Counted from the first letter of the stretch, positions 26,202-36,454 are shown. The stretch is DNA of 52,294 nucleotides from Ohessyouella blattaphilus (GCF_024721265.1 NZ_JAMXOC010000023.1:1-52294); one strand, 5' to 3'. Made by a program: numbers and translations. The notes: generated from the sequence alone by a model not told the origin.

Positions 26202-26732
26202 CTACTTTTCTTCACTATCTGTATTTGCTTCGTAATTCACACTATAGATGGCCTTATCAAGGGCCTGTGCCTCTTCTTCTGCCAATTCCGCATAACTACG
26301 GCCCTTAACGATTTCCTTAATATAGGTATAGCAGCCCTCCCGGCTATGCATAGCATTAATAATCCAGCCATTATCTTTTTCATCTAACATTGCTAAGGCA
26401 AAACTAAGCTTCCCACCCATTTCATTAAAAGCATCGTACTTAATAATTCCTAGCTTCTGATAGTTATTAGCATTTCTTACCATCAGGGTGCGAATATCCT
26501 GCTTATTTTGTTTAACCACTTTGACAATCGTATCAACCTCATTAAACTTCGCCTTAAATAGTTCCTCTAAGTTTTTCCCATCGTTACCTCGCATAAAAAA
26601 CAAATAACTCCGGCGTAAACGTCTAAAGCTCATATGTAATCGTAGAACGTAGATTATGAGTATAACCACTATTGCTAAAAGAATCAAGAATAGGATTCCA
26701 GGATCAACGTTCTTAAATATCTTACTTTCCAT
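26202..26732 (-). CDS. DUF4446 family membrane protein
   Basis: A 176-aa protein with one N-terminal membrane helix (GILFLILLAIVVILIIYVL) followed by a cytoplasmic domain (KLGIIKYDAFNEMGGKLSFALAMLD) typical of DUF4446, which is often found next to parB in Firmicutes. It begins 2 bp after parB. Function unknown. Confidence 0.85.
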   Translation of the reverse strand: MESKIFKNVDPGILFLILLAIVVILIIYVLRLHMSFRRLRRSYLFFMRGNDGKNLEELFKAKFNEVDTIVKVVKQNKQDIRTLMVRNANNYQKLGIIKYDAFNEMGGKLSFALAMLDEKDNGWIINAMHSREGCYTYIKEIVKGRSYAELAEEEAQALDKAIYSVNYEANTDSEEK

Positions 26733-26734
26733 AC

Positions 26735-27628
26735 CTATTCTCCTCTTCTTAAACTTACTATCATATCGAACATATGTTCTAATTCCTCTTCGGAATAATA
26801 TTCAATCTCGATTTTTCCCTTACCCTTTCCTTTAGAAGCCACCTTTACTTTCGTTCCCAGAACCTCTTGCATCTTTACTTCTAAGTCCTGATAGACTAAG
26901 GCATTTACTTCCTTCTTCTTTTCTTTCACTTTCTTAGGGTTTTTTAGCTCTTTGACGATTTTTTCAATATCCCGAACGCTAAGTTTCTCGTCAAATATCC
27001 GATTCGCCAAGATATACTGTTGTTCGCCATCATCCAGTGCTAAAAGCGCTCTGGCATGACCCGTAGTTAGCATATCATCGATAATCATCTGTTGCACACG
27101 TTCATCTAGCTTTAGAAGACGCATGGCATTGGTAATGGTCGTTCTGCTTTTCGATAAGCGTTCCGCTACCTCATCTTGCTTTAAGTCATGCTCTTCTATC
27201 AGCTGCTTATACGCTCTCGCTTCTTCAATAGGGTTTAAGTCTTCACGCTGAATATTTTCAATAATTGCGTATTGAAGCGTTTCTAAATCCGATAATTCCT
27301 TTATTACTGCAGGAATTTCCTTAAGTCCAGCAGCTTTCGAGGCCCGCCAGCGACGTTCTCCCGCCACAATCTGGTAATAATCATCCTTACGGTTTACCAT
27401 AATGGGGAAAATTACGCCATTTTGTTTAATAGACTCCGTCAACTCGATAATAGAATCTTCATTAAAATATTTACGCGGTTGATCTCTGTTCGGTTCAATT
27501 TTATTTACATTTAGCATTACATATTCTTGTCCCGGCGTTTCCTCTAGCTTTTTTGCTTTTGCTGCCGGTTTATTATCAGGAATTAGACTATCAAGTCCTT
27601 TTCCTAGTCCCGTTCTCTTTACTGCCAT
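26735..27628 (-). CDS. parB: Chromosome partitioning protein ParB/Spo0J
   Basis: A 297-aa CTP-dependent clamp that loads on parS near oriC. It shows the GERRWRASKAAGL box (CTP-binding region), the ENIQREDLNPIEEA motif, and the HTH KQDEVAERLSKSRTTITNAMRL. Two perfect parS sites lie just upstream of the soj-parB operon, which supports the assignment as the chromosomal system. Confidence 0.95.
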   Translation of the reverse strand: MAVKRTGLGKGLDSLIPDNKPAAKAKKLEETPGQEYVMLNVNKIEPNRDQPRKYFNEDSIIELTESIKQNGVIFPIMVNRKDDYYQIVAGERRWRASKAAGLKEIPAVIKELSDLETLQYAIIENIQREDLNPIEEARAYKQLIEEHDLKQDEVAERLSKSRTTITNAMRLLKLDERVQQMIIDDMLTTGHARALLALDDGEQQYILANRIFDEKLSVRDIEKIVKELKNPKKVKEKKKEVNALVYQDLEVKMQEVLGTKVKVASKGKGKGKIEIEYYSEEELEHMFDMIVSLRRGE

Positions 27629-27637
27629 ATTTTCCTC

Positions 27638-28402
27638 CTATGCACTTCTGCTGATTACTTCCTCTGCCAGTTTACGATAACTATTGGCTCCTGTTGACGA
27701 ACTATCGTATTGATTAATAGGAATTCCATAGCTAGGCGCTTCCGCTAAGCGTATATTTCTGGGAATTACCGTATCGTATATGTTTTGATCAAGATTTTCT
27801 CTCACATTTTCCACTACCTGCAGTGAAAGATTTGTACGAGCATCAAACATGGTGAAAACCACGCCTTCTATTTCTAATTCTGAATTTAGACGATCTCTTA
27901 CTAGCTCTACTGTATGAATCAGTTGGCTTAATCCCTCTAAAGCGTAGTACTCGCACTGAATTGGCACTAATACTGAACTAGCTGTAGTCATAGCATTGAT
28001 TGTAAGCATACTAAGTGATGGCGGACAATCGATAATTACGTAGTCGTAATTGTCTTTTACTCCGTCTATATGTGTTTTTAGAATATATTCCTTGTTAGGG
28101 ACATCAATTAATTCAATTTCCGCTGCCGACAAATCGATATTTGTCGGTAATACATCCAGGTTTTCTATAGCTTCTATCTGAATCACTTCGTCTAGATTCG
28201 CATTTCCGATAATAAGGTCATAAACCGTATTATTTACCGTTTCCTTCTCAATTCCCAAACCACTCGTCATGTTTCCTTGTGGATCCATGTCTATAGCGAG
28301 AACCTTTTTGCCTTTTTCCGCTAAAGAAGCTGCTAAATTAATGGCTGTCGTGGTCTTTCCAACGCCTCCTTTTTGGTTGGCAATGGCTATTATTCTTCCC
28401 AT
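27638..28402 (-). CDS. soj: Chromosome partitioning ATPase ParA/Soj
   Basis: A 254-aa ParA ATPase with Walker A NQKGGVGKTTTAINLA, MDPQGN and DYVIIDCPPSLSML. It acts with ParB in origin segregation and control of DnaA. It starts the soj-parB-DUF4446-serS-DUF3881 run; gaps of 2 to 11 bp argue for one operon. Confidence 0.95.
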   Translation of the reverse strand: MGRIIAIANQKGGVGKTTTAINLAASLAEKGKKVLAIDMDPQGNMTSGLGIEKETVNNTVYDLIIGNANLDEVIQIEAIENLDVLPTNIDLSAAEIELIDVPNKEYILKTHIDGVKDNYDYVIIDCPPSLSMLTINAMTTASSVLVPIQCEYYALEGLSQLIHTVELVRDRLNSELEIEGVVFTMFDARTNLSLQVVENVRENLDQNIYDTVIPRNIRLAEAPSYGIPINQYDSSSTGANSYRKLAEEVISRSA

Positions 28403-28480
28403 TTATAATCACCTTTCTTTTGAATAAATACAGATTCAGTATATCACTTTTCATAAACTTTATCTATATCTATATATGAA

Positions 28481-28496
28481 TGTTTCACGTGAAACA
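28481..28496. promoter_or_regulatory. parS site 1
   Basis: Perfect 16-bp TGTTTCACGTGAAACA, the canonical ParB/Spo0J binding site, in the soj promoter region. Confidence 0.97.
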
Positions 28497-28517
28497 TTCG
28501 CTTTTCCTTTTCTAAAT

Positions 28518-28533
28518 TGTTTCACGTGAAACA
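28518..28533. promoter_or_regulatory. parS site 2
   Basis: Second perfect TGTTTCACGTGAAACA, 37 bp from the first, between soj and the hydrolase-like gene. Confidence 0.97.
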
Positions 28534-28570
28534 TTCTGTATTATTTCTTTATCTTACAAGCAGATTGTAG

Positions 28571-28576
28571 TATAAT
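28571..28576 (+). promoter_or_regulatory. -10 box of the hydrolase-like gene
   Basis: A perfect TATAAT 39 nt before the ATG; the -35 region is weak. It is close to parS site 2, so ParB spreading could affect it. Confidence 0.45.
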
Positions 28577-28615
28577 TAGAGCCATAAAGTAACGATAATG
28601 AAAGGGGATATATTA

Positions 28616-29569
28616 ATGAATTGGAAAAAGAAACTTGCTATTGTCACTGCTTTTACTGGTGCTACAATCACCACTATTCATATAATAAATAAAGTAATTT
28701 CTTTAAATGCAACCAAAGAACATATTTTAATGCGTTCTTCCGGAACCTTCTATGAATGGCGCTTTGGAAAGGTTTTTTACAAAAAAATAGGTATTGGTTC
28801 TCCGATTTTACTTATTCATGACTTCAAATCCTTTAGCTCATCTGATGAATGGAATCAAACTATCAATTCTTTAGCTAAAGATCACACAGTGTATGCTCTT
28901 GACTTATTAGGTTGTGGACGCTCTGATAAACCAAATATGACCTATACCAATTACCTATACGTGCAGCTGATTACTGATTTTATTAAGCATGTTATCGGTC
29001 AACCAACCGATGTTATCGCTACTGGCGCTTCATCAAGCTTTGTCCTAGCTGCGTGTCATAATGAACAGGATATAATCAACAAAATAATCATGGTAAATCC
29101 TGTCTCGATGAAATCTATCTCATTGCCACCAAGTAAACGCACAAAAAGCGCCGCTTGGGTATTAAATGTGCCGATTATTGGTACCTTACTGTACCATGTT
29201 TTAAGTAGTAAGTATCGCCTACGCAAATATATAAATAGAGAATACTTTTCTCTCCCTGATTCATATAGTAAAACACTTCTAGATACCTATTATGAATCAG
29301 TTAACGAAACATCAGCGAAATCTAAACACCTATATGCAAGTATGGTTGGAAAATATACTACTTTACAGTTAAGCCTATTTTTAAAGAACTTAAATAATAG
29401 TATCTATATAATTGATGGTAATATCGATCCAGAGGCTCATCTCATTGCTTCTGAATATCAAGAAATCTTACCATCGATTGAAAGCGTCTTTATTAAGGGA
29501 TCTGGTGGTATGCCTCAACTTGATGCCCCTAGCGAATTTTTAGAAAATACAAAATTATTTCTCTCCTAA
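28616..29569 (+). CDS. Alpha/beta-hydrolase-fold protein, possibly non-catalytic
   Basis: A 317-aa protein starting at MNWKKKLAIV (AAGGGG upstream); an earlier ATG lacks a ribosome-binding site. The N-terminal hydrophobic helix may anchor it to the membrane. The fold is clear: GSPILLIHDF (oxyanion region), VYALDLLGCGRSDKP and the nucleophile elbow TGASSSF. The elbow is G-A-S-S-S rather than G-x-S-x-G, and the usual C-terminal 'G-H-x-P' is GSGGMPQLDAP, so the catalytic His is not at its expected place. It is a lone plus-strand gene inside a minus-strand region beside parS. Substrate unknown. Confidence 0.8.
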   Translation: MNWKKKLAIVTAFTGATITTIHIINKVISLNATKEHILMRSSGTFYEWRFGKVFYKKIGIGSPILLIHDFKSFSSSDEWNQTINSLAKDHTVYALDLLGCGRSDKPNMTYTNYLYVQLITDFIKHVIGQPTDVIATGASSSFVLAACHNEQDIINKIIMVNPVSMKSISLPPSKRTKSAAWVLNVPIIGTLLYHVLSSKYRLRKYINREYFSLPDSYSKTLLDTYYESVNETSAKSKHLYASMVGKYTTLQLSLFLKNLNNSIYIIDGNIDPEAHLIASEYQEILPSIESVFIKGSGGMPQLDAPSEFLENTKLFLS

Positions 29570-29583
29570 ATAATCTATAGACA

Positions 29584-29630
29584 AAAAAGAGAGGGAAAAA
29601 GTGAATCATTCACTTTTTCCCTCTCTTTTT
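29584..29630. terminator. Strong bidirectional terminator
   Basis: A 17-bp perfect stem (29589-29605 with 29609-29625) with a 3-nt loop, flanked by A and T tracts that give U-runs on both strands. It serves both the converging hydrolase-like gene and the rsmG operon. Confidence 0.95.
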
Positions 29631-29634
29631 ATCT

Positions 29635-30345
29635 TTATAATGGTTTTTTTGAAGGTAATGGTGCCTTCCGTGGATATTTTCCGGGCAACTTATCCACTTT
29701 TTCTACTATTACTAGAGATCTATTAATCTCTGTCTCTGGTAGGACAAATTCTTCTACTTTTAGTAACTTTGCTTTTAAGATACTAAGGGCAAGTTTACTG
29801 GCAGATAACTCATCCCCAATCTCTCCTGACTTATAAGAGATAAATATACCCCCCACCCGTATATATGGTATACAGTATTCACTGAGCGTCGAAAGGTTAG
29901 CCACCGCTCTAGAAACACATAAATCATACTGCTCCCTATGTGCAGGTTCTTTAGCAAAATCTTCCGCTCTTCCGTGAAGGCAGGTTACCTTCTCTAACTT
30001 TAACTCTTCACTTACCAGTTTAAGAAAATTGATACGTTTATTTAATGAATCTAAAAGGGCCACCTCCAAATGAGGGAAAACTATCTTTAAGGGAATTCCT
30101 GGAAAGCCTGCTCCAGTACCAATATCGATAAGCGAATTTACCGTGCTCATATCCATCCCTTTTACAATACTTAGGCTATCTACAAAATGCTTATCGATCA
30201 CTTCATTTTTTTCAGTAATCGCCGTCAAATTAATCTTTTGATTCCACTCTATTAAAAGCTCATAATACCTATCGAATTGATCTAACTGGTAATCCGTTAA
30301 TTTAATTCCCAGTTCTGATAATTTACTCTTTAGTTTCTGCATCAT
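29635..30345 (-). CDS. rsmG: 16S rRNA m7G527 methyltransferase
   Basis: A 236-aa SAM-dependent enzyme that methylates G527 of 16S rRNA. Motifs: [17 protein letters not shown] (SAM loop), [13 protein letters not shown] and [15 protein letters not shown]. It overlaps mnmG by 23 bp, the standard mnmE-mnmG-rsmG order of Firmicutes. In many bacteria loss of this gene gives low-level streptomycin resistance. Confidence 0.96.
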   Translation of the reverse strand: MMQKLKSKLSELGIKLTDYQLDQFDRYYELLIEWNQKINLTAITEKNEVIDKHFVDSLSIVKGMDMSTVNSLIDIGTGAGFPGIPLKIVFPHLEVALLDSLNKRINFLKLVSEELKLEKVTCLHGRAEDFAKEPAHREQYDLCVSRAVANLSTLSEYCIPYIRVGGIFISYKSGEIGDELSASKLALSILKAKLLKVEEFVLPETEINRSLVIVEKVDKLPGKYPRKAPLPSKKPL

Positions 30346-32251
30346 TACCTCCTGCCGTTAAGTACACCAGCAGCATCGAAATATCTGCCGGCGAAACTCC
30401 CGAAATACGGCTGGCCTGACCTATGGATTCTGGACGATGTTCTTTCAGTTTTTGGACGGCTTCTATCCGTAAGCTTTTTACTTTGTCATAGTTAATATCG
30501 AAAGGAATTAGTTTCTTTTCCATTTTTTTAAACTGTTCCACCTGCTTTTGTTGTCTGGCTAAATAGCCTGCATATTTAATATCAATATTAATCTGCTCGA
30601 TTATTTCCTCTGAAAGCTCTAAAGGAAACTTTTTTCTTTCTTTATCGAGAGGCTCCAAGATTTCATAAGAAAGCTCCGGACGACGAATTAAATCCGCAAG
30701 CGATGCTCCTGAAGTAAGAAGAGTACTACCATGCTCTTCTAAGAGGGCTTGTACCTCACTCGTATTGCCAATATGAGTATTTTCCAGTCTTTTTATTTCT
30801 TCGGAGACATATTTTAGTTTACAATTAAGCTTATCAATACGCTCATTACTGATTAAGCCTATCTCATGACCAATAAGTGAAAGGCGCTGATCGGCATTAT
30901 CTTGTCGTAGAAGCAGGCGATACTCCGCCCTTGAAGTCATCATGCGATATGGTTCCCGGCTTTCTTTCGTTACCAAGTCGTCAATTAAAACCCCGATATA
31001 TCCCTGAGAACGGTCAAGAACTACAGGATCCTTTCCTAATAGCTTCCTAGCAGCATTTATCCCCGCCACGAGACCCTGGGCAGCGGCTTCTTCGTATCCA
31101 GAACTGCCATTAAACTGCCCTCCACTAAATAAACCTTCTATCTCTTTAAACTCTAGAGACGCTTTTAACTGCCTGGCATCAATACAATCGTATTCAATTG
31201 CATAAGCATTTTTGACTAGTTTAACGTTTTCAAATCCTGGTATCGTCCGGTAAAAAGCGTACTGAACATCTTCTGGTAAAGAACTCGACATACCAGCTAG
31301 ATACATTTCATTGGTCTCAAGACCTTCTGGTTCTACGAAAAGTTGATGACGATTCTTATCAGCAAACTTAACCACTTTATCCTCTATGGAAGGGCAATAC
31401 CTGGGTCCTGTCCCCTCAATCGCTCCTGAAAAAAGCGGGGAACGGTCTAAATTATCTTTAATTATCTGATGAGTCTTTTCATTGGTATAGGTTAGCCAAC
31501 AAGATACTTGATCGATCTGGACATCTTCTGGATTGGTGGCAAAAGAAAAAGGTACTACCCGGTCATCCCCTTTTTGCTCTTCCATTTTGGAAAAATCAAG
31601 ACTTCTTTTATCCACCCTAGGGGGAGTTCCTGTTTTAAAACGATACATTTTAATTCCCAGGCTCTTTAAGGAGTCCGTTAAGTAATTTGCCGCTTGGAGC
31701 CCGTCTGGCCCCGTATAGCTCTCTATTTCCCCGTAAATGCAGCGAGCCTTAAGATAGGTCCCGGTGCATAGAATGACGGCCTTACAGGCGTATTTTGCCC
31801 CTGAGTAGGTCATTACACCGGTCACTTTGCCGTTCTCTGTTAGAATTTCCGTCACTTCCATCTGCTTAATATCCAAATTGTCCTGGTTTTCTAGAACCAT
31901 CCGCATATTCTTACTATAAAGGGCTTTATCGGCCTGGGCTCTAAGAGAATGAACCGCTGGCCCTTTAGAGCGATTAAGCATCTTAGACTGGATAAAAGAA
32001 CGGTCGATAACCTTCCCCATCTCGCCACCAAGAGCGTCTATTTCACGGACTAGATGACCTTTAGAGGTACCGCCGATATTAGGATTACAAGGCATTAAGG
32101 CAATACTGCCCACACTTACGGTAAAAACTATCGTTTTAAGTCCCAATCTTGCCGTTGCTAAAGCGGCTTCGCAACCGGCGTGACCGGCACCGACAACCAC
32201 TACATCATAACCATCTTTATTTTCCCATACAGAATTTGCTGAATATTTCAT
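30323..32251 (-). CDS. mnmG: tRNA uridine-34 modification enzyme, FAD subunit
   Basis: A 642-aa FAD-binding partner of MnmE that makes the cmnm5U34 modification of tRNA. It has [15 protein letters not shown] (Rossmann), [10 protein letters not shown]-like [15 protein letters not shown], and the conserved [18 protein letters not shown]. Length is standard. Its start lies inside the end of mnmE (35-bp overlap). Confidence 0.97.
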   Translation of the reverse strand: MKYSANSVWENKDGYDVVVVGAGHAGCEAALATARLGLKTIVFTVSVGSIALMPCNPNIGGTSKGHLVREIDALGGEMGKVIDRSFIQSKMLNRSKGPAVHSLRAQADKALYSKNMRMVLENQDNLDIKQMEVTEILTENGKVTGVMTYSGAKYACKAVILCTGTYLKARCIYGEIESYTGPDGLQAANYLTDSLKSLGIKMYRFKTGTPPRVDKRSLDFSKMEEQKGDDRVVPFSFATNPEDVQIDQVSCWLTYTNEKTHQIIKDNLDRSPLFSGAIEGTGPRYCPSIEDKVVKFADKNRHQLFVEPEGLETNEMYLAGMSSSLPEDVQYAFYRTIPGFENVKLVKNAYAIEYDCIDARQLKASLEFKEIEGLFSGGQFNGSSGYEEAAAQGLVAGINAARKLLGKDPVVLDRSQGYIGVLIDDLVTKESREPYRMMTSRAEYRLLLRQDNADQRLSLIGHEIGLISNERIDKLNCKLKYVSEEIKRLENTHIGNTSEVQALLEEHGSTLLTSGASLADLIRRPELSYEILEPLDKERKKFPLELSEEIIEQINIDIKYAGYLARQQKQVEQFKKMEKKLIPFDINYDKVKSLRIEAVQKLKEHRPESIGQASRISGVSPADISMLLVYLTAGGNDAETKE

Positions 32252-33602
32252 TTACTAAATCTTCTCCTATCGATTCACCGGTGATTTTGCCGAGACTTTC
32301 ATATGCATCCATCAAATCAATGGTATAAAAATCTTCAGGCATATTTGCCTCCAGACTTGTCTTAACGCTGCTTAGTGACTGACTGGCTTCTAAAAGTGCT
32401 GACTGTTGTCTTGCATTTGTAATGTAAATTTCGTTATTAAATGAAATTTTTCCGTCATAAAACATTGCGGTTATGGTTTCTTCTAGCTTTGTGATACCTT
32501 CGTTTTCTTTAGCGGAAATCTGAATCACTTTAATATCGCTTTTATTACTATTAATAGTGGATAAGACTTCTTCCTCGGTAACGTTAAGGGCCAAATCCGT
32601 CTTATTTAAAAGGACAATCGTCTTTTTATCACCAATTAACTTCATAATATCTAGGTCTTCTTCACTAAGCTTATCAGAAGCGTCGATGACGTAAAGAATT
32701 AAGTCTGCCTTATCTACGTATTGCTTCGCTTTTTCCACCCCTATTTTTTCTATAGCATCCTTAGTATTGCGAATACCTGCCGTATCAATTACCTGCAGCA
32801 TAATCCCTTTAAGGTTAATGGTCTCTTCTAAAATATCTCTCGTGGTTCCAGCAATATCCGTAACAATTGCTCGTTCTTCCCCTAATAATACATTAAGAAG
32901 AGAGGATTTTCCGGCATTTGGTCTACCGATAATTACCGTCTTAATTCCTTCTTTAAGTATTTTACCGCTCTCGGCATTATCTAACAAGGATTTTAACGTC
33001 GCTAACCAGATATCAACATCCATTTCCAGCTTTTCTGGATAGCCATCAAGACTAATATGCTCTGGATCATCGAGAGCTGACTCAATAAAAGCCGTATTAT
33101 AAATAACCGCTTTTCTTATGGTCTCTATTTTTTCTCGTAGATTTCCCCGGAGCTGTCCCACTGAGCTCTTTAAAGCGTAATCATTCTGGGAATAAATCAA
33201 ATCAGAAACCGCTTCTGCCTGTGATAAATCCAAGCGCCCATTAAGAAAAGCTTTCTTCGTAAATTCACCAGGCTCGGCCGGTCTTGCGCCGGCTTCGATC
33301 AAAAGAGATAGTACTTTACGAACGATATGAATACCACCGTGACAGTTGAATTCTACCGTATCCTCTTTTGTATAGCTATGAGGCGCTTTCATCAGCATCG
33401 CTAAGACCTCATCCACCACTTCATCTTGGTCTTTAATAAAGCCGTAGTGAATAGTATGGGTCTTTTGATCTTCTAGTTTTTTATTTTTTGGTGAAACAAA
33501 GACTTTATCGGCCACCTGAATCGCTCCTGGACCGCTAAGTCTTACAATACCGATACCGGCATAATTAACAGCTGTAGAAATCGCAACAATTGGCTTTTCC
33601 AT
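32217..33602 (-). CDS. mnmE: tRNA modification GTPase
   Basis: A 461-aa GTPase with formyl-THF-binding N domain, G motifs [18 protein letters not shown] and NKTDL, and the conserved C-terminal CMGK. The ATG at 33600-33602 is chosen (GGAAAGGAAG upstream; MEKPIVAIS); the longer reading frame upstream covers a structured leader and is not conserved in style. Forms a complex with MnmG. Confidence 0.96.
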   Translation of the reverse strand: MEKPIVAISTAVNYAGIGIVRLSGPGAIQVADKVFVSPKNKKLEDQKTHTIHYGFIKDQDEVVDEVLAMLMKAPHSYTKEDTVEFNCHGGIHIVRKVLSLLIEAGARPAEPGEFTKKAFLNGRLDLSQAEAVSDLIYSQNDYALKSSVGQLRGNLREKIETIRKAVIYNTAFIESALDDPEHISLDGYPEKLEMDVDIWLATLKSLLDNAESGKILKEGIKTVIIGRPNAGKSSLLNVLLGEERAIVTDIAGTTRDILEETINLKGIMLQVIDTAGIRNTKDAIEKIGVEKAKQYVDKADLILYVIDASDKLSEEDLDIMKLIGDKKTIVLLNKTDLALNVTEEEVLSTINSNKSDIKVIQISAKENEGITKLEETITAMFYDGKISFNNEIYITNARQQSALLEASQSLSSVKTSLEANMPEDFYTIDLMDAYESLGKITGESIGEDLVNEIFSKFCMGK

Positions 33603-33617
33603 AAACTTCCTTTCCGA

Positions 33618-33659
33618 ATAATGATAAAAGGGAGGAACTAAGCCCCCCCCTTTCATTAT
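33618..33659 (-). other. Intercistronic hairpin between jag and mnmE
   Basis: ATAATG (33618-33623) pairs with CATTAT (33654-33659), and AAAGGG with CCCTTT further in, around a run of eight C on the plus strand. The jag stop codon lies in the stem. No U-tract follows. It may modulate mnmE translation or mRNA decay. Confidence 0.45.
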
Positions 33660-34423
33660 CTAACGTATGTGATAACCACTTTACGATATGGTTCATTTCC
33701 CTCACTATGGGTTGCCACCCGGTCATCCCCTTGTAAGTAAGAATGAATGATTCTTCTTTCATAAGGATTCATCGGTTCTAGTGAAAATGGCTTTCTCGTC
33801 TTTTTAACCTTGCTAGCGATATTTCTTGCCAAATTCTCTAATGTCTCTTTCCGGCGACGACGGTAATCTTCTGTATCAAGTTTTACACGTACGTATCCTT
33901 CTTGAGCCTTATTAGCAACACGGTTCGCCAGATACTGAAGAGAATCTAGAGTTTGACCTCTTTTGCCAATTAAGATACCCATGTTCTTTCCCGCCATATC
34001 AATACACAGGATATTGTCGCTATCAACTGTATAAGTGACTTCTACATCATCCATATTCATAGAAGCTAAAACATCTTTAACAAACTTAGCCGTTACTTCT
34101 TTCGTAGGTTCGAGAATTTCGATTACCTCTACCTCTTTTGCCGGCTCTGTCTCCGTTACAGCTGATTCACTTTTTTCTTGCTTAGGCTCTTCTTTATCTT
34201 CTTGCTTTATTTCTTGTTTGACTTCTTTCTTTGGTTCAGGCTTTGGCTCAGGACGTTTTTTCCTGGCTCTGATAACGGCTTGTTTCATCCCAATTCCTAA
34301 GAAACCAGCGCTGCCTTTTTCTACAACTTCGTAATCTAATTGATCACTGGTAATGCCTAATTCTACTAATGCTTCGGTGATGGCATCATCCACAGTTTTT
34401 GCTGATAAAGTGATATAATCCAT
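33656..34423 (-). CDS. jag: Jag/KhpB RNA-binding protein (KH and R3H)
   Basis: A 255-aa protein with the Jag_N domain (DYITLSAKTVDDAITEALVE), an acidic Pro/Glu/Lys-rich linker (about 70-110), a KH domain with IGKRGQTLDSLQYL and a C-terminal R3H (NPYERRIIHSYLQG). RNA chaperone linked to cell-wall synthesis. The second ATG (34421-34423) is favoured, 8 nt after AGGAGG. Directly follows yidC. Confidence 0.93.
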   Translation of the reverse strand: MDYITLSAKTVDDAITEALVELGITSDQLDYEVVEKGSAGFLGIGMKQAVIRARKKRPEPKPEPKKEVKQEIKQEDKEEPKQEKSESAVTETEPAKEVEVIEILEPTKEVTAKFVKDVLASMNMDDVEVTYTVDSDNILCIDMAGKNMGILIGKRGQTLDSLQYLANRVANKAQEGYVRVKLDTEDYRRRRKETLENLARNIASKVKKTRKPFSLEPMNPYERRIIHSYLQGDDRVATHSEGNEPYRKVVITYVR

Positions 34424-34435
34424 TCTCATTACCTC

Positions 34436-35503
34436 CTATTTGTTTTCGTTAAACTTTTTAACCATATTAGCTTTACTAGCCAAACTTCCAGGCTCCGCAT
34501 TTTCTGAAGCTGCTTTTGCTTCTTTAATAGCCGCGTCTTTTTCTTCAGGAGTCATTCCTGAGGTATCTTTGGTGGCTACATCTTTAATGCTGCGAGTGCT
34601 AGTTTGTGCCATGGCGTTGATTTTTTCCGCCTTTTCGCCGCGCTTTTCCTGCTTCTTAGCAGCTTTTTCTCTATTTTTTTCAATAATATCTTCCACTGAT
34701 AACTTTTTCAAGTTATGGTTGATAACTAACTGCTGAATGGTACGTACAACTGCTGATACTACCCAGTAAATACCGATTGCTGCAGGTGATGAAATAACGA
34801 ACATCACTGACATAAGCGGCATTAATAAGTTCATCGTCTTCATCGAACTAGCCATAGGATTATCTTTATCATCTACTTTATTAACACTAGATAATAGTTT
34901 TGTACTGATATATTGGCTAAGAGCCGATAAAACAGGGATAAGTAGAGCACTAATAAAAACAAGAGCCGCCGCATACCCTTCATAGGAACCACTGTTACGC
35001 ATCATGTGCATCGGTGAATCCGAAATATTTGGTAACGATAAAAACTTATAAGCGGCATCTGAAGCGTTCTTAAGTGCCGGCACGTATCTTTCCATGTTAT
35101 AGACAACAGGGAAAAGAGCAAATAAGAACGGCATTTGAATCAACAGTGGCAAACAAGAACTCATCATCGAGGTTCCATATTTATCGTATACTTGTTGAAT
35201 TTCTTCCTGCTGCTTCATCATTGAAGCTTGGTCTTTTTTACTGCTGTATTTCTTCTGAATTGCTTGAATTTCCGGCTGCATAACCGAATTCATCTTTTGT
35301 GACTTTTGCTGGCTAATGGTCATTGGTAGCATGGCCATATAGACGATAATCGTATAGATAATCATCGACATACCAACGAGCCCAGTATCGGTACTCATGA
35401 TGCTATCTAAGAAGTTATAGATAAAAGCCATCAGCTTACCCATTACCCAAGCTATTTGACCAACAATTGGCCAATCTGCTGCTTGTAAAAGCGTATAAAT
35501 CAT
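34436..35503 (-). CDS. yidC: Membrane protein insertase YidC/OxaA/Spo0IIIJ
   Basis: A 355-aa polytopic insertase. It has the conserved core with five helices, the cytoplasmic loop SQKMNSVMQPEIQAIQKKY and QMPFLFALFPVVYNM. ATG at 35501-35503 with GGAGG 8 nt upstream is preferred to one five codons earlier. No lipobox is seen. The tail is long, basic and then acidic. Confidence 0.95.
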   Translation of the reverse strand: MIYTLLQAADWPIVGQIAWVMGKLMAFIYNFLDSIMSTDTGLVGMSMIIYTIIVYMAMLPMTISQQKSQKMNSVMQPEIQAIQKKYSSKKDQASMMKQQEEIQQVYDKYGTSMMSSCLPLLIQMPFLFALFPVVYNMERYVPALKNASDAAYKFLSLPNISDSPMHMMRNSGSYEGYAAALVFISALLIPVLSALSQYISTKLLSSVNKVDDKDNPMASSMKTMNLLMPLMSVMFVISSPAAIGIYWVVSAVVRTIQQLVINHNLKKLSVEDIIEKNREKAAKKQEKRGEKAEKINAMAQTSTRSIKDVATKDTSGMTPEEKDAAIKEAKAASENAEPGSLASKANMVKKFNENK

Positions 35504-35524
35504 CCTTAAATCCTCCATTTTTTT

Positions 35525-35737
35525 CTACGGTACCGGGTCAACGCCGCCTTTTGAAAAGGGATTACAGCGCAAAATCCGCCATATTGCCAGTCCCCCGCCT
35601 TTTAATGCTCCGTGTTTCGTCACTGCTTCCAAAGCATACTGAGAGCAGGTAGGATAGTAACGACACGTTGATCCCCCTTTAGCACCTGAGAGATATTTCT
35701 GATAAAATCTAATTAGGCCGATGAGTATTTTCTTCAC
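35525..35737 (-). CDS. yidD: Membrane protein insertion efficiency factor
   Basis: A 70-aa protein with the YidD signature [14 protein letters not shown] and [17 protein letters not shown]. It lies between rnpA and yidC as in most bacteria; 9 bp after rnpA. Confidence 0.96.
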   Translation of the reverse strand: MKKILIGLIRFYQKYLSGAKGGSTCRYYPTCSQYALEAVTKHGALKGGGLAIWRILRCNPFSKGGVDPVP

Positions 35738-35746
35738 CGCGTCACC

Positions 35747-36085
35747 TCAATCTATAAGCAAATGATGAAGACTTCCAAGATGAACTACTGCTTTTTCCAC
35801 CTCTTGCGCACTCTTTCCCACAACGGAGTTTCGTGCAATCACAACAATATCATATCCATACTTGAAACTATCTTCTTGTAGTCGATACCCTTCTTTAATC
35901 AACCGCTTTACCCGGTGTCTGACCACGCTATTTCCTACTTTTTTACTAACGGAAATACCTAAGCGATTAATCTTTAAATCATTCTTTTTAACGTACATTA
36001 CCAAATATTTATTGGCATAGCTTTTCTTATTATCATAAACCTTTTTAAAATCAGTTCTTTTCTTTAAAGATTCCGTATTCTCCAT
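35747..36085 (-). CDS. rnpA: Ribonuclease P protein component
   Basis: A 112-aa basic protein with the RNase P signature RLGISVSKKVGNSVVRHRVK, which aids 5' tRNA maturation with the RNA subunit. It is co-transcribed with rpmH. Confidence 0.96.
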   Translation of the reverse strand: MENTESLKKRTDFKKVYDNKKSYANKYLVMYVKKNDLKINRLGISVSKKVGNSVVRHRVKRLIKEGYRLQEDSFKYGYDIVVIARNSVVGKSAQEVEKAVVHLGSLHHLLID

Positions 36086-36138
36086 GGTTTACCTACTTTT
36101 AATTATGTGTATATAAGAAGAAAGACCACAAACGTGGC

Positions 36139-36273
36139 CTATGCTGATAATACTTTTCTTCCTTTTGCTCTTCTGCTTGCAAGAACTTTACGTCCACCTG
36201 CAGAACTCATTCTAGCACGAAAACCGTGAACCTTAGATCTTTGTCTCTTCTTTGGTTGGAATGTCATCTTCAT
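36139..36273 (-). CDS. rpmH: 50S ribosomal protein L34
   Basis: A 44-aa ribosomal protein, too short for most ORF cut-offs. It begins [18 protein letters not shown] and ends [15 protein letters not shown] lies upstream of the ATG (36271-36273). A weak hairpin (GGCCAC/GTGGTC, about 36126-36141) sits between it and rnpA and may reduce rnpA expression. Confidence 0.97.
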   Translation of the reverse strand: MKMTFQPKKRQRSKVHGFRARMSSAGGRKVLASRRAKGRKVLSA

Positions 36274-36364
36274 GTGAAATCCACCTCCTTATATCATTGC
36301 TGAACATGCTTAGCAAATTTTCTAATCACGAACACCTTACTTATTTCTTCGGACATCAACCAAT

Positions 36365-36393
36365 ATTATATTAAAAAAGAATGGCTACGTCAA
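36365..36393 (-). promoter_or_regulatory. Promoter of the rpmH operon
   Basis: On the minus strand TTGACG (36388-36393), a 17-nt spacer and TATAAT (36365-36370). Near-consensus, as expected for a ribosomal protein operon. Confidence 0.85.
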
Positions 36394-36425
36394 GTGAAAC
36401 ATTGAATTAGCGACTATTTTTTACA

Positions 36426-36454
36426 TTGCTTAAATCGCCAAATTATTGTAAAAT
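36426..36454 (+). promoter_or_regulatory. Promoter of dnaA
   Basis: TTGCTT (36426-36431), a 17-nt spacer and TAAAAT (36449-36454), 51 nt before the dnaA ATG and divergent from the rpmH promoter. No DnaA box was seen in this gap. Confidence 0.7.

Noticed and set aside
26194-26260. T-box riboswitch before serS
   Set aside because: The gap to the DUF4446 gene is only 8 bp and no T-box or specifier sequence is present.
33603-33656. Longer start of mnmE (frame beginning MKGGGLVPPF)
   Set aside because: The first 18 codons read through an intercistronic hairpin; the later ATG has a good ribosome-binding site and matches the family N-terminus.
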